Source: Rhyacophila brunnea
Lineage: Eukaryota > Arthropoda > Insecta > Trichoptera > Rhyacophilidae
DNA length: 64,000 nt
Assembly (NCBI GenBank): GCA_022495005.1
Contig: JAGYXB010000567.1
Span: forward strand, 1-64,000
Direction of reading: 5' to 3'
In this document: piece by piece, positions 57,402-64,000 of the stretch
Position numbering within the stretch: the first letter of the stretch is position 1
How the letters are laid out: each line of letters begins with the position of its first letter
Translations under genes and position numbers: made by a program
Notes under the pieces: generated by a model
What the model was told of the DNA's origin: nothing
Seen by the model: only the letters and a program-made list of their open reading frames with translations
Database searches by the model: none

Positions 57402-60242
57402 GGGCATTTTCGCCAAAGTTTGTACATTGCGTTTTTGGCATGTCCCATGACTTTGATTGATTTTTTCATAGTTATTATATTATAAAATGTTGGAAAGTTA
57501 TGTACTTTTAACATGCAAATTTATTAATTTACTCTATTCAATCAGTTAAATACAACTATCTGACCTGTATATATTTTTAATTGATTATTTAGATCGAAAG
57601 GTAGTGCGTTTTTACCATGTCCCACCCATAAATTCAAATAAACAAAGTCTGATTTCGTCATTAATTTTGAGTGTGTAAAATTAAATTCGTAGTGTTTTCA
57701 ACAGCTTACATTATATATTTTTGGAAAATATATAGTTTTTTCGTAAATTTGTACCAATATTGAAAAAAAATCACGTTTAAAGTGTGTCCCAGGATATTTG
57801 AAAAAGTGGAACTCCACATTCCGTTACCACGATTTTAGCATGAAGGCGAAAAATTTTCACTATAAATATGTTTTTTAATGTAGCAACATTTTTGTATAAC
57901 ACTGATCGCCATGTACACTTTAAATTGTTGGTGTGTGTCGGTATCGCTATCGGAACAGGTTGCTTTCTGGGTTGGTCATTTAAGAAGTTCCACTACTGTT
58001 ACCACGATTTATAAGGTAAGAAAACACATATTTCTATTTCACATACTACACATATGGAGCTTATCTTTCATACTACAGATATAATAAAACATATCGCAGG
58101 TTTAACAATAAAACTAAGCTAAATTTTGGCTTCAAACACTTCTGAAACAGAATCCGTTACTTCCACTCCGAAACTATATTGGTGGTAACGTATATGTGGA
58201 ATGTAAAAGTAACGAAATGGCATGCATAAAGTTGGGTTTACAGTGTGTGTTTAGTTCTTCATAGATTATAAAAAAAATTATTTTGTCTGTTCGTATGAAA
58301 AACAAAAATATTTTCATTAAAAATATAAAAAATAACCTGACTATAATATAATAATATAATAAAGATTAAAAAAGTATGTGATATGTCTGAATACGCAAAA
58401 ATAGCGCACATAAAAGTATGGAGATAAAAAAAAACAACAGAAGGAAAAGAAAAAACAAGACTGAAATAATTGCGAGACAGGCACTGGCTCTGTCATACTC
58501 TTTCTGTTATACGCCACCAAAATTTTAAAACTTCTCCATACATTTTAGGCATAGAAATTTATAAAAATGTATGAAAAAGTATTTTTTTGTCACGTTTAAC
58601 AGAAATGTGTACTCGATTAGATTTAATACCTAGAACTGTAGGTATTCACGAAATGTCAGAAAAGTACGTCTTGATTACAATCAACCTGTATAGCTACATT
58701 TTATGTTGATGAATACAATTAAATTTCAAGACAACATAAAGTCGAACTTGGTTATTACGAGGAAGATGGGACCGACTGAATTTGCTTGTTATAAGCGTTA
58801 CTCGTTATATCAGAGAATAGGTATTTTTAAATGAGCATGTCACATTACACAAAAAGTCGAAAATAAAAAATTTGGAAACCATCGTAAAAATCCCCGAAAC
58901 GAGCATGGCATTCATAAACTACAAAAGAAGTTGTTTATTGTAATTAACGCTGGTAGGTACCTACGGACTTCACAAACCTTGGATTTTTCAACCATATGCG
59001 TGGATACTTTTTTATTATTGTCGGTGAAACACCAATAAGGTAGGTACTTAGACACTTTACTAGTGTCATAAACGTAATCCGACCCCGGCGGCATCCTGTC
59101 CAATCGGATTTTATTGCTTAGGGTCGAAATGTTTTAAAACGGTCGACACATTAACAGTATTTTAGCTCGGTATATCCGATAAGTTGCTCGTTATAACAGT
59201 GAAAGAATTAAATGTATGGCGAAAATCATAAACCAATTGTCAACAAATGTTTCGTTATTACATCCGAGATCTCGCTATGTCAGAGATCGTAATAACCGAG
59301 TTTGACTATAATTATTTTCGTAAAAGTTATATACTCCGTGCCGCGCTAGGAACTCGCGTCTGAATCCCTTGCTGATTTTTTTTTTCATATATTGTTAATT
59401 TGCTTAAAAATATTTTTTATCTGAGTTACAAATAATATAAATGCCAAATAAAGTTATGGTAATGTATAGTGTGTCAAAATTATTACCTACCTTATTTTAC
59501 AAGTATTGTGAAATTTATTATAAAATATGTCTATTTTAGTGATTAAGTTTGATTTGTTTTGTTATTTTGACGCACGTTGAATATTTATCTGTCTATCAAA
59601 AAATTCAAATAAATTTCATAAAACAAAAATTTGTTTTTATGGTAACATGTAACTTTAGCTTTACAAATTACACTCCGTTACCATTTCGTTCCATTCCGAA
59701 AATGTCCCCAAAAAAGTTGAACGTTAACTATTTTTCATTTGATTATTAAATAACGAAACTTATTTATTTTTCCAATAAAATTTAGTAAAAGTGATTATTG
59801 TCTTTAAAAAAATAGCAGAACGAACATTGATTGGTTTTTTCAAATACTAAAGGAAAAATGCTCTGCCATTATAGACATAGGGTAACGGAGGGGAACGAAA
59901 TGTGCCCAAGAATTAAAATTCAATAATATTTTTTGACTATTTGTAGTTTTATTTTGAAGTGTATGGTTTTTTTAATCTAATAGAGCTCTTTTAAGTGATA
60001 AAAAGTGTTTCATTCATGTTTTAAAAGCTAAGTTTCGTAGTCACGGAACGGAAACTTATTATGCCCAATTTCATAATAAAAATGATATAAATATTGTATT
60101 AATCAATATTTTGCTGAAAAATTGCTATCACCAATTCAGCAATAGAACAAGGAATCTGCTAGCTATATAAAAATGGTTAATTTGAGTGAAAAAATAATAT
60201 TACCCAAATTTCAAACATGTACAAACTTTGGCGAAAATGCCC
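57402..60242 (+). mobile_element. TIR DNA element of unknown superfamily, 2.84 kb
   Basis: Perfect 26-bp terminal inverted repeats lie at 57402-57427 (gggcattttcgccaaagttt, then gtacat) and 60217-60242. The flanks are ACTC at 57398-57401 and 60243-60246, a 4-bp target duplication. A partial second copy in opposite orientation fills 1-417, which supports 57402 as a true end. The interior has no frame over about 66 codons and recurrent ccgttacc/ggtaacgg motifs. A pogo-like element is nested at 58740-59307, leaving about 2.27 kb. It is therefore non-autonomous or decayed; GGGC ends with a 4-bp duplication did not let me place it. Confidence 0.85.
58740..59307. mobile_element. pogo/Tigger-like element nested in the TIR element
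   Basis: Ends agtcgaacttggttattacg and its mirror cgtaataaccgagtttgact enclose 568 bp. Inner repeats include cgttataagc/gctcgttataac. The flanks share ATAA. A TTGGTTATTACGA-type end suggests a pogo/Tigger relative. No transposase; the 63-codon frame at 58912-59103 is chance. Confidence 0.7.
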
Positions 60243-60603
60243 ACTCCCCGATTTATCAAAAGTGTATGCGAATTTTACGAAATGTTATTGCCGACAAATG
60301 TAGTTAAACATTATAACATCCAGGATAAACCATCAAATTTACATCAGTATCAACCGTTGGGTTGAATAAATTCACGGAAAAATTGATGTATCTATTCACC
60401 TGATTAAATATTTGCAATTTTCAAATATTTTTAAGACAGTCTATCGTAATATCCTATAAGGGGCGGACTTTTAATGCTTTTCCCACTTACAATGACCATA
60501 TTATTTGTTTGTATTATGGGGCAGGTATTTTTATAACTCCTTGTATATTATTAATTTATTACTATTAGATATTCTTAATACATACAATAATTTCAACATG
60601 AGG
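60243..60603. other. Gene-free AT-rich stretch
   Basis: No feature recognised apart from the target duplication at its left edge. Confidence 0.3.
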
Positions 60604-60780
60604 TGTCCAGGTATACATATTATTGTTTTTCAATTTGTGCGTGAGTCAGGGTATGGACCTAATAGGTTGAGCAAGTGGCTGACATCCATTTCTCGTAAAA
60701 AAAACAAAATCTGTTAATATAAACCTCTACTCTGTGGAGGCCCATATGATCCTATTAGGATCGAACATGGTCGGACAGAA
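60604..60780 (+). mobile_element. 5'-truncated SINE copy
   Basis: ttattgtttttcaatttgtg, gggtatggacctaatagg, ttgagcaagtggctgacatc, ctgtggaggcccatatgatc and ttaggatcgaacatgg match the body of the SINE at 11615-11865. The tRNA-like head is missing. Confidence 0.8.
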
Positions 60781-61640
60781 AACAATATAAGGATTGCGTT
60801 GTTTGAGGTTCTAATAGGAAAGGAAATCAAAGAAAACGAACAATATATTATTGTAAAACTTGCGGCTTGTAACAAACCGGCACTTCATGTGGGCGGATGG
60901 ATGCTTTGAAAAATATCATACTTTGAAAAAATATTCCGATTAGTGCAAGTTACATTGGTTTAATTTAAAGTTTAAATCGTAAACTATTTTTATTGTTATA
61001 ACAACATTTAAAATCAATATCATTAATTAAGTAAGTACAGTGTAAATGTTATATCTTAAACACCGTGTACAGTGATCAAAACTAGTGCAATAGCTGGGTT
61101 ATACTTTCTACCCAAAGTTACGCCCCTTTTACGTAAGTAGCCTATAAACAAATTAATACCAGACGTCAATTTGAATATTACAGCCAATTAATAGTTTGCA
61201 TGCGAAAAAATTGCAATGAGTCACAGGATAAATAAAAAGAAACTGCTCCAAGAATTTAAGTACCATTTACGGTTATATTACCTGTGTTCTGAACTATGAA
61301 CATAATATATTGGTAATTAATAGATGACTATATACATTTTTAAAGCATACGTATTACTTTTAGTAAATTTAAGTCCAATAAAGCATTTTTTTTTGCGAAT
61401 CGTACCAAAAACCCTTTGCATCAGAAATGGTCATACGAATCGTCAAACACGGTGTCCAAAATCTAATGAAGTTTTTTTTTTAATATCAAATTTAGAAAAA
61501 TGAGTTTTTCTTGTATATTCAGGTACTACAGACAAATTTATTGACATTTTCACTCTCTGGATCAGTATCAAGTTATTATTTAATATAAACATCACAAGTT
61601 TCCTACTTTAAACATCTACAAGAAAGTCCCGAATTTAGAT
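60781..61640. other. Gene-free AT-rich stretch
   Basis: No feature recognised. Confidence 0.3.
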
Positions 61641-61649
61641 CAGGCCCCC

Positions 61650-61930
61650 TATGTTCGAACTTGCGAGTGCCAGCTGCCCGGTCGACATGACGTCATATGA
61701 CATCATTATGACGTACTACCGGAGTGATAATAGCACTCGAGAATATAACGCTACTCAGACAGTGGCGCTATTCATTGTCACCATACACATATAGGTGTTT
61801 CATCATAATATTTTCTATGGTGAGCACTGTGCGCGGGCGGCATGCCTCGAGCGTGACGTCACAATTACGTCATGTCGTCTGGTGCCACACGAGACAATAG
61901 TTAGGAAATCGCGGTGCAGAGTAGCTAATA
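61650..61930. promoter_or_regulatory. CRE/ATF-like palindrome cluster
   Basis: Two perfect tgacgtca palindromes lie at 61688-61695 and 61854-61861, with related tgacgta and ttacgtcat sites beside each, in mirror arrangement. The block is richer in CpG than its surroundings. TGACGTCA is the known CREB/ATF site. The mirrored layout (gtcgacatgacgtcat against its complement-like tacgtcatgtcgtc) could instead be the arms of a decayed MITE. Confidence 0.4.
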
Positions 61931-62043
61931 CGTTTTGAAAAAAAATGAGCAGAGTGGTAAAGGTTTAAAAATGATTTTCTCAATTTAAGCTATTTCTAAT
62001 AATTAAAATAATGGATTTAATATAATAATAATAAAATATAATA

Positions 62044-62125
62044 TCTAATGGATTTAAGTTTTGTACTATTCCATTTACTACTTATTCCACTTAAATGGAA
62101 TAATACAAAACTTAAAACCATTAGA
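62044..62125. repeat. Inverted repeat with 34-bp arms
   Basis: tctaatggatttaagttttg at 62044 onward pairs with the sequence ending caaaacttaaaaccattaga at 62125, with about two mismatches and a 14-base spacer. Its right arm begins the repeat shared with 28421-28535. Confidence 0.7.
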
Positions 62126-62279
62126 ATTTAAATTCAAATTCCATCAAGTACCTTCAGTCGATAGTATTAATTAAAATATCTCTTTATTGTGCTTTTATGT
62201 GACCAAAAAAAGCACAATAATTCTATATACATATTACACTTTATATTATTGGGATTAAAAAAAAAGCGACGAACTTGTA

Positions 62280-62540
62280 CCCAGCAACTATAGAATTATT
62301 ATAATAGCCCATGCTAGCAGAGTAGATAACGTATCGTCCTATAATGTCGTGGGTCCCAGGTACGAGTCCCGGGTCTGGTGATAGCTATATGAAGCTTGTA
62401 GCTTGACTATTAGATAATCCATTATATTAATATAGATGCAAAAGCCAGTAATGGCTGATGACTTCCTGGTGACGATTAGGCCATACAACACAATAAATAC
62501 AAAAGCCCAACTGAAGGTGGAAGTGCCTTAAAGATTCTGT
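62280..62540 (+). mobile_element. tRNA-derived SINE-like sequence
   Basis: gctagcagagtagataacgt (A-box region) and gggtcccaggtacgagtccc (B-box region, with a changed base) form a head like that at 11615. An unrelated body follows (gaagcttgtagcttgactat, gccagtaatggctgatgact). It is directly followed by a LINE 3' fragment. Confidence 0.55.
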
Positions 62541-62668
62541 GAGTTCTGTCTCATATGGCGGGAGGCGCGAGACGTGGCAATGAACCGCGAGATGGCGCGA
62601 CATTGGGCTTGCCCTATGCCCATCACAGAACAGATTTCCCTGGACCTAACACTGGGACGTGACAAGGT
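62541..62668 (+). pseudogene. 3' end of the RTE-related LINE seen at 55890-57285
   Basis: tggcgggaggcgcgagacgt, aaccgcgagatggcgcgaca, ttgggcttgccctatgcc and cactgggacgtgacaagg align with the last 40 codons of the LINE at 55890 (TWREAQELAMDRGKWRQL ... NVGT then stop), with one small insertion. Confidence 0.75.
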
Positions 62669-63349
62669 AAAATAAGTATGTAAGTTGTTTGTACGATGTC
62701 GGTAAAATCTAGGTATTATGGGGACTAGCTTTACATTTCTATCTTATTAATCTGTTTTGTGGTCTTGTGGTTGCCGTGTGCGTCGGTTCAACATTTTTGT
62801 CCAATGAACATTAATTAGGCATTATTATTTTATTTAGAATCAAGATGTTGGATTTATCCTTGTGACGTTATAACAATAAAGTCATAAATGGTTGCTTCAA
62901 TTCATTTTGAAATTTACTATATTACTATAATTAATATGTATCTGATTCTATCTGCCAAAGGTTTCATTACAGCTGGGCCACAAGATTGATGAGTGTAATA
63001 AACAAGTACAGTGACGTCCCAAGGCAAATTGGCGCCCAGGCACACTTAGAATGTCGTGCCCTTCGATTTTTAGTATCAAGTTGTATGCAAAGTCGTTGGG
63101 TAAATACCGATCTTTTCACTACAAAGTTTTTTAGCTAGACAGACAAACCGCAAAAAAAACTTGAAATATTTGGCGTACACATGTCACTGAGGATTAGAGT
63201 ATTTCCATTAAACTCAGAGGCGCTGACAATTTTGGAGGCCTCCTTACGATTTTTTAAACTATGATGTCGGTACTTTCTATCGCCTGCCTTATGGAAAACC
63301 ATTATTGATATCAATAGTTGTAATAATCGTATTCATCTATTTATTTTCC
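62669..63349. other. Gene-free stretch with a hAT-like end
   Basis: cagtgacgtcccaaggcaaa at 63009 with ggcgcccaggcac resembles the left end of the MITE at 28585-28905. A matching right end is not clear. Confidence 0.35.
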
Positions 63350-64000
63350 GACCTTTATACATTATTCTCCCTAAGAAAGGAGACACTGAAGATCTGAAAA
63401 ACTATCGACCAATAATAAATTAGTCTACTGCCAATTCTGTAGAAGGTTTTCACGAAAATACTCTCAAACCGAAACAGTTCTAGACGAGAACCAACCAAGA
63501 GAACAAGCCGGATTCAGAAGAGGCTACAGTACTATGGATCATATACAGGTCGTCAGGGAAATCATAGAGCGCTACCAGGAATACAAACTGCCATTATATC
63601 TTGATTTTATAGACTATCAAAAGGCGTTTGATTCCATCAAAAAATTCTCAATTATAGACGCGCTTAGCAACCAAGGAATTTCCAGACGCTACATAAACAT
63701 ATTGAACAGTATATACAGTGATGCCACAGCATGGGTGAAACTCCACAAATGGTCATGTGAATTCCCCATCAACAAAGGTGTCCGGCATGGTGATACCATT
63801 TCACCTAAACTATTCACCGCTACTCTTGAGACTTATTCAGGAAACTTGATTGGGAGGAAAAAGGTGTTCCAATTAATCCCCATCACCTCAACACCTCAGT
63901 CACTTGCGCTTTGCAGGTTATATTCTCACAAGACCCGAAGGACCTCCAAGGTAGAAAATGCAAGAACTCGCAGATGTCAGTCAAACGGTCGGCCTAAAAA
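63350..64000 (+). pseudogene. RTE-like reverse transcriptase, central part, cut by window end
   Basis: The frames give LPKKGDTEDLKNYRPI, then after a frameshift LDENQPREQAGFRRGYSTMD, HIQVVREIIERYQEYKLPLY, LDFIDYQKAFDSI, GISRRYINILNSIY, WSCEFPINKGVRHGDTISPK and LF. The usual GVRQGD reads GVRHGD. After NWEEKGVPIN the catalytic FADD should follow, but the DNA reads LRFAGYIL with the DD codons deleted. Frameshifts flank it. It is the same family as the tails at 4254 and 20261. The endonuclease would lie upstream but is not recognisable. Confidence 0.85.

Overview
This is eukaryotic, strongly AT-rich nuclear DNA, most likely from an insect. I found no credible host protein-coding gene, no intact rRNA or tRNA gene, no CRISPR array and no bacterial-type operon. 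The insect assignment rests on a run of the insect telomere motif (CCTAA) inside one element, on RTE, jockey/CR1, mariner, Helitron and hAT relics of arthropod type, on tRNA-derived SINEs, and on the many taggtacctac-like motifs. Those motifs point to Lepidoptera, with aphids as the main alternative. The long open frames are pieces of transposable-element proteins or chance frames.

Layout. 1-1.5 kb: end of a TIR element whose second copy is at 57.4-60.2 kb, a hAT-like MITE and half of a Harbinger-like MITE. 4.1-4.8 kb: decayed non-LTR reverse transcriptase tails. 6.7-12.7 kb: a dense cluster with a Harbinger-like MITE, a SINE interrupted by two DNA elements, an RTE tail, nested MITEs and a 709-bp hAT-like element. 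13-19 kb: a LINE 3' end, a fold-back element, SINE pieces, a G-quadruplex motif and a 49-bp tandem repeat. 19-26 kb: a Harbinger-like MITE, an RTE tail with a nearly identical 181-bp tandem duplication, a TA-flanked MITE, a second SINE type and a pogo-like MITE. 27-35 kb: hAT-like MITE, dead mariner, repeat pairs, and a hairpin with 88-bp arms nested in a fold-back element. 35-47 kb: LINE 3' end, two copies of one hAT family, further fold-backs and MITEs, and a CpG-rich block of unknown role. 48-52.7 kb: a Helitron with a truncated Rep-type gene abutting a jockey/CR1-like LINE, then an RTE tail split by a MITE. 53-57.3 kb: the best-preserved hAT copy, a SINE and a LINE reverse transcriptase. 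57.4-64 kb: a 2.84-kb TIR element of unknown superfamily, SINE pieces, a CRE-like palindrome cluster and a broken RTE reverse transcriptase that runs off the window.

The parts do not form a pathway. They record successive transposition: hAT-like copies with exact 8-bp target duplications, Harbinger-like MITEs with TTA/TAA duplications, and Helitron insertion between A and T. The nesting gives relative ages. The most interesting items are the unclassified TIR element, the 88-bp-arm hairpin, the Helitron with a partial Rep gene, the SINE nest with telomere-like DNA, and twin perfect hairpins at 57.3 kb. All family names are by eye; no database search was possible.
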